A DNA stretch of 12,020 nt from DASYML01 sp036399835 (GTDB taxonomy: Bacteria; Acidobacteriota; Blastocatellia; Pyrinomonadales; Pyrinomonadaceae). A program made the position numbers and the translations under genes. The notes beneath the pieces are model-generated. The model was not told the origin of the DNA, did no database searches, and worked only from the letters and a program-made list of their open reading frames with translations. The DNA is taken from positions 1 to 12,020 of the forward strand of contig DASWMI010000027.1 of the NCBI GenBank assembly GCA_036399835.1, given 5' to 3'. Below are positions 1-6,401 of this stretch, piece after piece. Position 1 is the stretch's first letter. Every line of letters starts with the position of its first letter.

Positions 1-349
1 CGACGGGGAAAGGCGGCGTGTGCCATGTTCCCATGTGATAGGCGTAGGGGAAACGCCCGTCAACGAGGAAAGCCGCGACCCTCTCAAGCTCCGGCGCGTG
101 GTCCGCAGAGGGCGGCGCGACCGCAATCACACTCTGCGACGAAGCGAGCGGCGAGAAGACCTGCATCGTCCGCCTGTGCCGCGCCATGAAATCGAAATAG
201 AAGGGCCTGCGCTCGGCGGTCGTCCCTGTCAGACAGGGTTTCCCTTCACCGAAATCCACATCAACCGAACCCCTGCTGTCAATCAACACCCCGAAAGGCG
301 CGAACGCCTCCCGCGTCAGCGCGTGCACCTTGAGACGAACTACTTTCAT
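1..349 (-). CDS. Ureidoglycolate lyase (AllA)-like protein, 3' end cut by window edge
   Basis: Reading the minus strand from the ATG at 349-347 gives 116 codons open to the window edge, so the C-terminus is missing. The start reads MKVVRLKVHALTREAFAPFG. It is followed by MQVFSPL at about 62-68, VIAVAPP at about 74-80, an AAFLVDG stretch near 92-98, and YHMGTWHTPPFPV at 104-116. This order matches the ureidoglycolate lyase/hydrolase family (PF04115), which splits ureidoglycolate to glyoxylate and urea late in allantoin (purine) breakdown. Typical members have RGxWHHP in the last motif; here it is MGTWHTP, so the Arg and second His differ and the substrate may differ too. It is the first gene after nuoD on the same strand, 92 bp downstream, with a palindromic element filling the gap. 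No clear Shine-Dalgarno is seen. Family call fairly sure; exact activity not. Confidence 0.72.
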   Translation of the reverse strand, partial: MKVVRLKVHALTREAFAPFGVLIDSRGSVDVDFGEGKPCLTGTTAERRPFYFDFMARHRRTMQVFSPLASSQSVIAVAPPSADHAPELERVAAFLVDGRFPYAYHMGTWHTPPFPV

Positions 350-442
350 AAGTCTGGAGTTCGGAGTCTGAAGTCAAGAGTCAAAGGCCAAGAGCTTTTC
401 TCTTCAGACTCCTAGACTCTCGGACTCTCAGACTCCAGACTT
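350..442. repeat. Palindromic intergenic element with octamer direct repeats
   Basis: The whole gap between nuoD and the AllA-like gene is an imperfect palindrome. Outer arms AAGTCTGGAGT (350-360) and ACTCCAGACTT (432-442) are perfect 11-bp inverted repeats. A second perfect 11-bp pair lies inside, GGAGTCTGAAG (363-373) and CTTCAGACTCC (402-412). The right half holds four copies of an octamer of the form YRGACTCY in strict 8-bp register, starting at 405, 413, 421 and 429. The right outer arm ends on the first base of the nuoD stop triplet, and the left arm ends one base before the start codon of the next gene. No T-run follows the hairpin, so it is not a standard intrinsic terminator. Confidence 0.6.
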
Positions 443-1575
443 TATCTATCTATCTCTCCGAGCACGATGTCGAGCGTGCCGATGATGGCGACCACGTCCG
501 CGACCAGATGGCCGACGCACATCTGGCGCAGCGCCTGCAAGTTAATAAAGCAGGGCGGACGCACGCGCACGCGCCAGGGCTGCGCCGTCCCGTCCGAAAC
601 CAGATAGCAGCCAAGCTCGCCCTTGGGGCTTTCGATTGAGTGATAATAATCGCCGACGGGAGGCTTGATAATCTTCGGTATCTTCGCGTTGACGGGACCG
701 TCCGGCAGTTTCTCAAGCGCCTGTTGGACTATCCGGCGCGACTGCCGCATCTCTTCCAGACGCACCAGGTAGCGGTCATAGGTATCGCCGTTTTCACCGA
801 CCGGAATATCGAAATCAATCTCAGCGTAGGCAGCATAGGGCCTTGACTTGCGTATATCCCAGGCGATGCCGGAGCCGCGCAAAGAAGGCCCGGATAGCCC
901 TATCGCAATCGCGTCTTCAGCCGAGATGACGCCGATGCCGACCGTGCGCCCGAGCCAGATACGATTCTCCGAAAGCATGGTCTCGTATTCGTCCAGATGT
1001 TTCGGGAAGTTATCAACAAAGCGGCGCACGTCCGCGCTAAAATCGTCGTAAGCATCATTGGGCATCCCGCCTATGCGCCAGGCGTGACAGGTCAGACGCG
1101 CGCCGAACTGTCGCTCGAAAATTTTCAGAATCTCTTCGCGCTCGCGTAAGGCCCAGAGCAGGACCGTGACCGCGCCGATGTCCAGGGCGTGAGTGGCGAG
1201 CCAGAGCAGATGAGAGGCGATGCGATTAAGCTCCGTCAGGATAGTGCGTATGTAATGAGCGCGCGGCGGAATCTCCAGCCCCATCATCTGCTCGACCGTT
1301 TCGACCCAGACCAATCCGTTCGAGACGGCGGCAATATAGTCTAGCCGGTCCCAGTAAGGCGCGATCATCGGATACTGGCGATTCTCTGCGATCTTCTCCA
1401 TCCCTCGATGCAGGTATCCGATGTCGCAATCGAGATCAATCACGGTCTCGCCGTCAAGCCGCAGGATGACGCGCAGCACACCATGCGTACTCGGATGCTG
1501 CGGCCCCATGTTAAGCACCATCTCGGGGCTATCCAGCAGCGTCTCTCTGGTTGTCGCTATCTCTACCTGATGCAT
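442..1575 (-). CDS. nuoD: NADH-quinone oxidoreductase subunit D (NuoD, 49 kDa subunit)
   Basis: This 377-residue protein is the complex I subunit that, with NuoB, forms the quinone-reduction site in the peripheral arm at the membrane surface. Seen directly: the family start NMGPQHPSTHGVLRVILRLDG (about 22-42), GYLHRGMEKIAE (53-64), DRLDYIAAVSNG (76-87) and the closing stretch VADVVAIIGTLDIVLGEIDR. His31 and Tyr80 fall at the spacing of the quinone-binding His and Tyr known in Thermus Nqo4. The length is usual for a free-standing NuoD, with no fusion to NuoC. The ATG at 1575 has only a weak GAGAAG-like ribosome site. It lies 57 nt after an unknown small gene that sits between it and nuoC. The last codons contain a GATA tetranucleotide repeat. 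Downstream comes an AllA-like gene, not nuoE. Confidence 0.96.
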   Translation of the reverse strand: MHQVEIATTRETLLDSPEMVLNMGPQHPSTHGVLRVILRLDGETVIDLDCDIGYLHRGMEKIAENRQYPMIAPYWDRLDYIAAVSNGLVWVETVEQMMGLEIPPRAHYIRTILTELNRIASHLLWLATHALDIGAVTVLLWALREREEILKIFERQFGARLTCHAWRIGGMPNDAYDDFSADVRRFVDNFPKHLDEYETMLSENRIWLGRTVGIGVISAEDAIAIGLSGPSLRGSGIAWDIRKSRPYAAYAEIDFDIPVGENGDTYDRYLVRLEEMRQSRRIVQQALEKLPDGPVNAKIPKIIKPPVGDYYHSIESPKGELGCYLVSDGTAQPWRVRVRPPCFINLQALRQMCVGHLVADVVAIIGTLDIVLGEIDR

Positions 1576-1632
1576 AACTTCTCAAGGACAAGGGATGAAC
1601 TGAAAAAGCATTTATCCGGTCCTGGACATCGC

Positions 1633-1878
1633 TTAGCCTTCATCCCTTTTGTAGCAGCCCGTCACGCTATATTGTTCCAGGACCAATCCAATCTCTGTGG
1701 CTTCTCCGGCGCGCTTGCGAGCCAGCAGACCATGAATGATGGCCTGCGCGGAGCTGGCCTTGTTCCAGACGTTGCGCGGAGACATCGTTTCGGTTAAGAC
1801 GAAGCCAGCCGCCTCTGCGGCCTCTCGCGTCTCGAAGACCTTCGCATCATAACGCTGTGCAATCTCTTTCGGAGTCAT
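1633..1878 (-). CDS. Hypothetical 81-residue protein between nuoC and nuoD
   Basis: I do not recognise this protein. From the ATG at 1878 it has 81 residues: MTPKEIAQRYDAK, then FETREAAEAAGFVLTE (about 15-30), an NVWNKASSAQAIIHGLLARK segment (36-55) that looks helical, and a C-terminus ending GCYKRDEG. It has no signal peptide, membrane segment or obvious metal site; a single Cys is near residue 75. The frame is open further upstream to a TTG at 1935, but that part is encoded by the low-complexity spacer and would add an unlikely NPKSQIR leader, so I prefer the ATG although no Shine-Dalgarno precedes it. It lies 89 bp after nuoC and 57 bp before nuoD on the same strand, so it is probably co-transcribed with complex I genes. 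A role in complex I is only suggested by position. The amino acid make-up looks like a real soluble protein. Confidence 0.6.
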   Translation of the reverse strand: MTPKEIAQRYDAKVFETREAAEAAGFVLTETMSPRNVWNKASSAQAIIHGLLARKRAGEATEIGLVLEQYSVTGCYKRDEG

Positions 1879-1967
1879 TCGTATCTGCGATTTTGGATTT
1901 TCGAGCTGAAGCAGCCGGCTACTTGTCAATCGCAAATTCCTTCAATCGAAAATCGAGAACCAAAAAT
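1879..1967. repeat. AATCG/AAAATC-rich spacer after nuoC
   Basis: The 89-bp gap between nuoC and the small gene is much more AT-rich than its surroundings. It is built of short degenerate words such as GATTTT, AATCG and CGAAAATC. An 8-bp inverted repeat GATTTTCG (1896-1903) / CGAAAATC (1947-1954) is present. No promoter or Shine-Dalgarno stands out. Confidence 0.35.
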
Positions 1968-3125
1968 TCACTTGTCTTTCGGCATCACTTCTTTACCCGC
2001 GCGGAAAAGCTCTCGGACGCGGCGTTCTTCCGGCACGGAGAGAATCTCCAGTCCGTAGGCGCGGCGCTGCTCAAGCTGTTCCTTTTGGACCTCCGTAAAT
2101 TCCGGCAGGTGTTTGGTGGTCCAGTTATTCTCCATAAACTCCAGCGGATAATCTTTTCTGAGCGGGTGGCCTTCCCAGTCGGGCGGGAGCAGCAGGCGGC
2201 GCAGGTCCGGGTGGCCCTTGAAGTATATGCCGAAGAGGTCGAACACTTCGCGCTCCATCCAGTTGGCTGCGGGCCAGACGCCCGTCACGCTCTCGACAGG
2301 CTCTTCGTCCGCGACCGCCACCTTCAAACGCACGCGCACATTCGCCTTGATCGAGTAGAGATTGTAGACCAACTCGAAGGGCGACTCGAAGCGCTCTGGA
2401 TAATGGACGCAGGTCAAGTCGGAAAGATAGTCGAAGGGCGTTTCGGCGTCGCGCTTGAGAGCGTCGCAGACTTCAGTGATGCGTGTGCGCTCGACGTGTA
2501 TGGAAAGCTGGCCCAGAAATTCAGACGCCTCTTGCACCACGCCGTCAAACCGCTCGCGCAGCTTCTGGACCAGCGGATGATTGGCAGCATCCGTCGGCTT
2601 CGGCCCTTCATCCTTTTTTTTGACGGGAGCTTTCGGCGCACCCGAGGCGGGAGTCTGCGCAGCGGACGGTGTTGCGGGTGAAAGCTTGTCGCCAGCGGCC
2701 TGCTTGGCGGCAGCCGCACGCGCCTTGGCTTCGGCAATCTTCGCAGCCTTTTCGGCATCAGCCTGCGAAGGATTGCTGGCCGGGTCGCCCACGTTTGGCG
2801 ACGCCCCGCCCGGAGGCTGCGCATCGGTCGCGGCTGCAACCTGTTCGGTTCGCGTTTCGCCGGATGAAGCGGGGACGGTCGTACCGCTCCTGGAGCTGCC
2901 CGAAGGGGCTTTGCCCGTCAGCGCGGCCTGGCTTTCGGGGGTGGGCGGCGTGCCGGATGCGTTGTCGGGCAGCGGGAGGCTTCCGGCATCCGTGGATTCA
3001 TAACCGGGGCTGGGGCTTTTGTCGTCAGTGCGCGGTGTGGCTTCGACGCCTGTGCGACCCGATTGGTCCAGCGCGTCGGTGTCTGTCTGGGCAGGGGTTT
3101 CGGCTCTTTTATCTTCGTCTACCAT
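1968..3125 (-). CDS. nuoC: NADH-quinone oxidoreductase subunit C (NuoC) with long disordered N-terminal extension
   Basis: NuoC (30 kDa subunit) is a structural, cofactor-free part of the complex I peripheral arm that packs against NuoB and NuoD. The conserved domain runs from about residue 183 to 330. It contains the family signature ANWMEREVFDLFGIYFKGHP (287-306) followed by LRRLLLPPDWEGHPLRKDYP. Before it lies about 180 residues of Ala/Pro/Ser/Thr/Gly-rich sequence that looks disordered, with one charged, Ala-rich probably helical stretch (ADAEKAAKIAEAKARAAAAK, 122-141) and a Lys/Pro tract (about 165-176). The total of 385 residues is roughly double a usual bacterial NuoC. The ATG at 3125 lacks a clear Shine-Dalgarno, but there is no other Met before residue 290, so a short NuoC would need a GTG or TTG start. 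First gene of the nuoC-hypothetical-nuoD run; divergent from rpmE. Confidence 0.93.
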   Translation of the reverse strand: MVDEDKRAETPAQTDTDALDQSGRTGVEATPRTDDKSPSPGYESTDAGSLPLPDNASGTPPTPESQAALTGKAPSGSSRSGTTVPASSGETRTEQVAAATDAQPPGGASPNVGDPASNPSQADAEKAAKIAEAKARAAAAKQAAGDKLSPATPSAAQTPASGAPKAPVKKKDEGPKPTDAANHPLVQKLRERFDGVVQEASEFLGQLSIHVERTRITEVCDALKRDAETPFDYLSDLTCVHYPERFESPFELVYNLYSIKANVRVRLKVAVADEEPVESVTGVWPAANWMEREVFDLFGIYFKGHPDLRRLLLPPDWEGHPLRKDYPLEFMENNWTTKHLPEFTEVQKEQLEQRRAYGLEILSVPEERRVRELFRAGKEVMPKDK

Positions 3126-3200
3126 CTCGTTGTTAAACTACACCCTGACTGGAATCGCGCTCGCGGTTTATTGGCGGACCGGAGCGCACGAAGACTCGCG

Positions 3201-3228
3201 CTCATACTGTAAAGGTAGTGCACAACAA
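3201..3228 (-). promoter_or_regulatory. Candidate sigma70-type promoter for nuoC
   Basis: On the minus strand, TTGTTG (3228-3223) and TATGAG (3206-3201) are separated by 16 bp, giving a moderate -35/-10 match about 75 bp before the nuoC start codon. Neither box is strong; this is a guess based on position and match. Confidence 0.25.
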
Positions 3229-3422
3229 GGACGGACAGCCTGTTTGTAGCACGCGCTTTGCGCCATTGTCAACAAGCTTTGCGTTTGAGGTCGAGACCGC
3301 ATCTGAAGCCGATTTTTCAACCTCAAGAGATGAACGCGGACTGCTTTCCGCGCATCTAATTTTAGTGTTTGAGCGCGCCCGCCGAAGAGTTTTGGACCGC
3401 GGCTTTCGCTGCGCTGCGGAGC

Positions 3423-3452
3423 TTGACGCTGGTCGCCCCTTAACCGTATCAT
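3423..3452 (+). promoter_or_regulatory. Candidate sigma70-type promoter for rpmE
   Basis: TTGACG (3423-3428) and TATCAT (3447-3452) are separated by 18 bp, each one mismatch from the sigma70 consensus. Transcription would start near 3459, leaving a leader of about 50 nt before the rpmE ATG at 3512. The -10 box lies inside the inverted repeat at 3440-3468. Confidence 0.45.
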
Positions 3453-3468
3453 TGGTTGTTTCGGTTAA
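3440..3468. promoter_or_regulatory. Inverted repeat over the rpmE promoter, possible operator
   Basis: Perfect 7-bp arms TTAACCG (3440-3446) and CGGTTAA (3462-3468) are spaced by 15 bp, so the arm centres are 22 bp (about two helical turns) apart. The pair surrounds the predicted -10 box and start site of rpmE. The position fits an operator better than a terminator, because there is no gene end just upstream. No regulator can be named. Confidence 0.35.
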
Positions 3469-3511
3469 GTCACAAATCGTCGTCTATCGAGAAGAGGAAG
3501 CAAAAGGAATC

Positions 3512-3754
3512 ATGAAGCAAGGAATTCATCCGGAATATCACGAGATTAATGTTCACTGCGCCTGCGGCAACGAGTTCAAGACGCGTTCGACGCGCAAAAC
3601 GGACCTCATGGTCGAAATCTGCTCTGAGTGCCACCCGTTCTTCACCGGCAAGCAGAAGCTGGTGGACACGGCGGGCCGCGTTGACCGTTTCAACCGTCGC
3701 TATGGCAAACAGCAGCCCGCAGAGGCTCAGGCCGAGACGACTGCCGCCAAGTAA
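3512..3754 (+). CDS. rpmE: 50S ribosomal protein L31 (bL31, zinc-binding type)
   Basis: This 80-residue protein of the large ribosomal subunit helps bridge the subunits. It starts MKQGIHPEYHEINVHCACGN. Four cysteines at 16, 18, 37 and 40 (CAC near the start, then CSEC) form the zinc site of the C+ type of bL31. The core ends with HPFFTGKQKLVDTAGRVDRF and the tail (about 65-80) is Gln/Ala-rich. The ATG at 3512 is chosen because it gives the family start exactly and follows purine-rich AAGGAA and GAGGA sequences, although the same frame stays open for about 98 codons upstream. It begins the plus-strand rpmE-DUF1385-prfA cluster, an order known from other bacteria. The intact zinc site means that zinc supply could affect its use, but no Zur box was recognised. 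Confidence 0.95.
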   Translation: MKQGIHPEYHEINVHCACGNEFKTRSTRKTDLMVEICSECHPFFTGKQKLVDTAGRVDRFNRRYGKQQPAEAQAETTAAK

Positions 3755-3973
3755 GCTTCTTGAGGTTGAGCCAAGAGATGCGCGCTTTAAGGGTCTTGAC
3801 CCGACAGCATTAGCCCTGATAAGTAAACAACGCCGACGCTTTATAGCTTCGTCTGGCCGCCGCCCGCTGTCTCATCTTGCCGAAGATGCGCGCGCTCTGG
3901 TCCAGTCAGGAAGCAGAAAAAGGGTCGGCGTTACTGTTTGAAATTCGGTTTACCAAAGCAGAGGGATTTTATC
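3755..3973 (+). other. Gap between rpmE and DUF1385 gene
   Basis: This 219-bp gap lacks a supportable gene. A weak promoter-like pair, TTGACC (3796-3801) and GATAAG (3818-3823) with 16-bp spacing, could serve the DUF1385-prfA pair, but the -10 match is poor. A TTG at 3938 is in frame with the DUF1385 gene but is not preferred as its start. No clear terminator follows rpmE. Confidence 0.3.
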
Positions 3974-5179
3974 GTGAGCACTCCTGAAAGAGATTTAATC
4001 GTCGGCGGGCAGGCGGTCATCGAAGGCGTCATGATGCGCACGCCGAACGCTTATGCCATCGCCGTGCGCAAAGCCGACGGGACGATTGTCAATACGGCTG
4101 CGAGCCTGCCCAAGTGGAGCGACAGGTATCCGATTTTGAAGCTGCCCGTGCTGCGCGGCGGAGCTGTGCTGGTCCAGTCAATGGGCCTCGGCATCAAGGC
4201 GCTCAACTATTCCGCCAACGAAGCTTTCGCCGACGCGCAGGAAGCCGAAGCCGCCGAGATGGAAGTCGCGCTCACGCCCGCCGTCATCGAAGGCGAAGGA
4301 GACTTTGCGGGCATCACGGGCGCTGTCCCGGGACTGATTCCGATTCCGACGCAAAAGCGCGCCAAGGACGAGATGAAAAGCGGCACGACAGCCGCCGCCA
4401 CAGGCTCTATCTTTATCGCCCTGCTCTTTAATGTCCTGCTCTTCATCGTCGCGCCTCTACTGCTGACAAACGCGCTCTTTATCGCGGCGGGCTGGGCCAG
4501 CGTGCCTGCGCCAGTTGAAACGACACAGGCGCGGCCAGCTCAAACCGCTGTGCCTGCGTCCGGCGCTCCCGAGAGCAGCGCGCAGCCCGAGAGCCAGCCC
4601 TGGTATACGCGCGCTTACAGGGGCGTTCGCACATATCTGCATCCTGTGCGTCCGTCCGTGCTCTTTAACCTGATTGACGGCATGATTCGCATGGCCTTCT
4701 TCCTCATCATGATCTTCAGCTTCTCGCTCTTAAAAGACATCCGCCGCGTCTTCGAGTATCACGGCGCGGAGCACAAGACCGTCTTTACATGGGAAGCGGG
4801 CCTGCCGCTGACTGTTGAGAACGCGCGCAGACAGCCGCGCCAGCATCCGCGCTGCGGGACAAGCTTTCTGATGGTCGTGATGCTCGTCTCAATCGTGCTC
4901 TTCTCGATTATCAAGTTCGACTCGCTCATCTACAACATGCTCGTCCGCATCGCCTTGCTCCCGCTCGTCGCCGGTCTCTCTTATGAGATCATACGTCTTT
5001 CCGCGAAGAAAGAGGGCGGCATAGTCTTTAAGATGATTACGCTGCCCGGCGTCTGGCTACAGAACATCACGACCAAAGAGCCTGATGACCAGCAGCTCGA
5101 AGTCGCTATCGAAGCGCTCAAAGAATCGCTCAAGCTTGAGCCGCAATCCGTGGAGGTGCAGGCCGCGCCGCTCGCATAA
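3974..5179 (+). CDS. DUF1385 (YqhQ-like) multi-pass membrane protein
   Basis: The family is defined by motifs seen here: GGQAVIEGVMMR (about residues 11-22), KLPVLRGGAVLVQSMGLG, EYHGAEHK (261-268) and HPRCGTSF (291-298). Four hydrophobic segments are likely, near 143-174, 234-253, 297-313 and 317-340. Between the first two lies a Pro/Ala/Ser/Gln-rich loop (about 175-224), which appears longer than in the basic family plan. The biochemical role is not established; the conserved His and Cys residues suggest a metal or catalytic site but that is inference. I chose the GTG at 3974 because GAGGG lies 8 nt upstream and family homology starts just after it, giving 401 residues; a TTG at 3938 would add 12. 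It sits between rpmE and prfA, with prfA starting only 5 bp after its stop, so the two are probably translationally linked. Confidence 0.9.
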   Translation: MSTPERDLIVGGQAVIEGVMMRTPNAYAIAVRKADGTIVNTAASLPKWSDRYPILKLPVLRGGAVLVQSMGLGIKALNYSANEAFADAQEAEAAEMEVALTPAVIEGEGDFAGITGAVPGLIPIPTQKRAKDEMKSGTTAAATGSIFIALLFNVLLFIVAPLLLTNALFIAAGWASVPAPVETTQARPAQTAVPASGAPESSAQPESQPWYTRAYRGVRTYLHPVRPSVLFNLIDGMIRMAFFLIMIFSFSLLKDIRRVFEYHGAEHKTVFTWEAGLPLTVENARRQPRQHPRCGTSFLMVVMLVSIVLFSIIKFDSLIYNMLVRIALLPLVAGLSYEIIRLSAKKEGGIVFKMITLPGVWLQNITTKEPDDQQLEVAIEALKESLKLEPQSVEVQAAPLA

Positions 5180-5184
5180 TTTTT

Positions 5185-6261
5185 ATGTTGGAAAAACTAG
5201 AACAGATCGAAGCGCGCTATGAGGCATTGACCGCAGAGCTTTCTGCGCCGGAGATAATGTCGGACCAGCAGGCTTATGCGAAGGCCGCCAAGCAGCATCG
5301 CAGCCTGGGCGAGATAGTCGGGAAATATCGCTCCATGAAGGCCGTGCGGGAAGAGCTGGCGGGAGCGCGTGAGCTGCTCGAATCCGCCGACGATGAAGAG
5401 ATGCGCGAGTTGGCCCGCGCAGAGATAGAGACACTGGAAGCGCGTCTTCAGCAGGGTGAGGAAGACCTTAGAATCCTGCTTCTGCCCAAAGACCCTAACG
5501 ACGAAAAGAACGTTATCCTTGAGATTCGTGCAGGGACGGGCGGCGACGAAGCGACGCTCTTTGCAGCCGAGATGCTGCGCATGTATGCGCGCTATGCCGA
5601 GCGGCAAAAGTGGCGTATGGAAATCCTGGATGCTTCCGAATCCGGCATCGGCGGTCTCAAGGAAGCCGTCGCGCTCATCGAAGGCGACAGGGTTTATTCA
5701 AAGATGAAGCACGAATCCGGCGTGCATCGCGTCCAGCGCGTGCCGCAGACGGAGGCCAGCGGGCGCATACACACCTCCGCCATCACGGTCGCGGTGCTGC
5801 CCGAAGCCGAAGAGGTTGATGTCAAGATTGATGCCAAAGACCTGCGCATAGACACCTTCTGTTCTTCTGGTCCAGGCGGCCAGAGCGTCAACACGACCTA
5901 TTCAGCCGTGCGCATCACGCACATGCCGACAGGGCTTGTCGTCTCTATGCAGGACGAAAAATCGCAGATTAAGAACCGCGAGAAAGCCATGCGCGTCCTG
6001 CGTGCGCGCCTACAGGAATTGGAAGAGCAGAAGCAGCACGAAGCCCTCGCCAGCGAGCGCCGCTCGATGGTCGGCAGCGGCGACCGCTCGGAAAAGATTC
6101 GCACCTACAACTTCAAAGAGAATCGCGTCTCGGACCACCGCATAGGTCTCACGCTCCACCAGCTGGACCTCGTCATGGAAGGCGACCTGGACACAATCGT
6201 CAACGCGCTCGTCTCACACTTCCAGGCAGAAAAACTGAAAGCCGAAGCCGTCGCTGCTTAA
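5185..6261 (+). CDS. prfA: Peptide chain release factor 1 (RF1)
   Basis: RF1 reads UAA and UAG in the ribosomal A site and triggers release of the finished protein. The 358-residue length is typical. The stop-codon recognition motif is Pro-Gln-Thr at 187-189 (within RVPQTEASGRIHTS); PxT marks RF1, whereas RF2 has SPF. The catalytic GGQ lies at 231-233 within SSGPGGQSVNTTYSAVRIT, where the Gln side chain is a methylation target in other bacteria. The coiled N-terminal domain (about 1-100) and the C-terminal KIRTYNF and DHRIGLTLHQLD motifs are intact. The ATG is 5 bp after the DUF1385 stop codon with no Shine-Dalgarno, which suggests translational coupling. Its own stop is UAA, and no programmed frameshift site is seen, as expected for RF1. 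A PrmC methyltransferase gene often follows prfA but is absent here; the next gene is convergent nuoB. Confidence 0.97.
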   Translation: MLEKLEQIEARYEALTAELSAPEIMSDQQAYAKAAKQHRSLGEIVGKYRSMKAVREELAGARELLESADDEEMRELARAEIETLEARLQQGEEDLRILLLPKDPNDEKNVILEIRAGTGGDEATLFAAEMLRMYARYAERQKWRMEILDASESGIGGLKEAVALIEGDRVYSKMKHESGVHRVQRVPQTEASGRIHTSAITVAVLPEAEEVDVKIDAKDLRIDTFCSSGPGGQSVNTTYSAVRITHMPTGLVVSMQDEKSQIKNREKAMRVLRARLQELEEQKQHEALASERRSMVGSGDRSEKIRTYNFKENRVSDHRIGLTLHQLDLVMEGDLDTIVNALVSHFQAEKLKAEAVAA

Positions 6262-6280
6262 AAGAGTTTCGTGAATTGAA

Positions 6281-6331
6281 AATCGTCAATCATGCAGAGA
6301 GAACATCAACTTCTCTTCATGATTGACGATT
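6281..6331. terminator. Long hairpin between convergent prfA and nuoB
   Basis: Arms at 6281-6301 and 6311-6331 can pair over 21 positions with one mismatch and one wobble; a 14-bp block (ATCGTCAATCATG plus one flanking pair) is perfect. The loop is 9 nt. On the minus strand the hairpin is followed by TTTTCAATT, so it could end nuoAB transcription. On the plus strand there is no T-run. The place, between two genes facing each other, suits a shared terminator. Confidence 0.5.
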
Positions 6332-6401
6332 GACGCGTTTAAGAACTTGTGAGCAGCGCGGCATGTTTGCCGAACGTGCGAGGCCGGCAAATCCCTTCCC
6401 T

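Larger units (their letters stand above)
3126..3511. promoter_or_regulatory. Divergent control region between nuoC and rpmE
   Basis: This 386-bp gap contains no gene I can support. It carries promoter candidates for both sides (listed separately), a 6-bp GC-rich hairpin CGCGGA/TCCGCG (3335-3340/3347-3352) followed on the plus strand by an AT-rich stretch, and the TTAACCG/CGGTTAA inverted repeat close to rpmE. Open frames cross it on both strands, but they match no family known to me. Confidence 0.5.

Noticed and set aside
20..415. A 131-codon plus-strand open frame at the left edge
   Set aside because: The opposite strand gives a recognisable AllA-like protein over the same bases, and the plus-strand frame ends inside the palindromic element.
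350..442. CRISPR-like array from the octamer repeats
   Set aside because: Units are 8 bp in tandem with no unique spacers and no cas genes nearby.
1857..2681. A 274-codon plus-strand open frame opposite nuoC
   Set aside because: The minus strand encodes clear NuoC here; the plus-strand product has no recognisable motif.
2414..3136. Several overlapping open frames on both strands across the NuoC extension
   Set aside because: GC-rich low-complexity sequence lacks stop codons in many frames. The NuoC frame is the only one joined to a known domain.
3218..3511. An open frame of about 98 codons in frame with and upstream of rpmE
   Set aside because: It would give bL31 a long leader never seen in the family, it crosses the predicted promoter, and the family start fits the ATG at 3512 exactly. 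Chance openness is likely.
3938..3973. TTG start for the DUF1385 gene
   Set aside because: The GTG at 3974 has a well-spaced GAGGG and begins close to the conserved motif; the TTG has poor spacing to any ribosome site.
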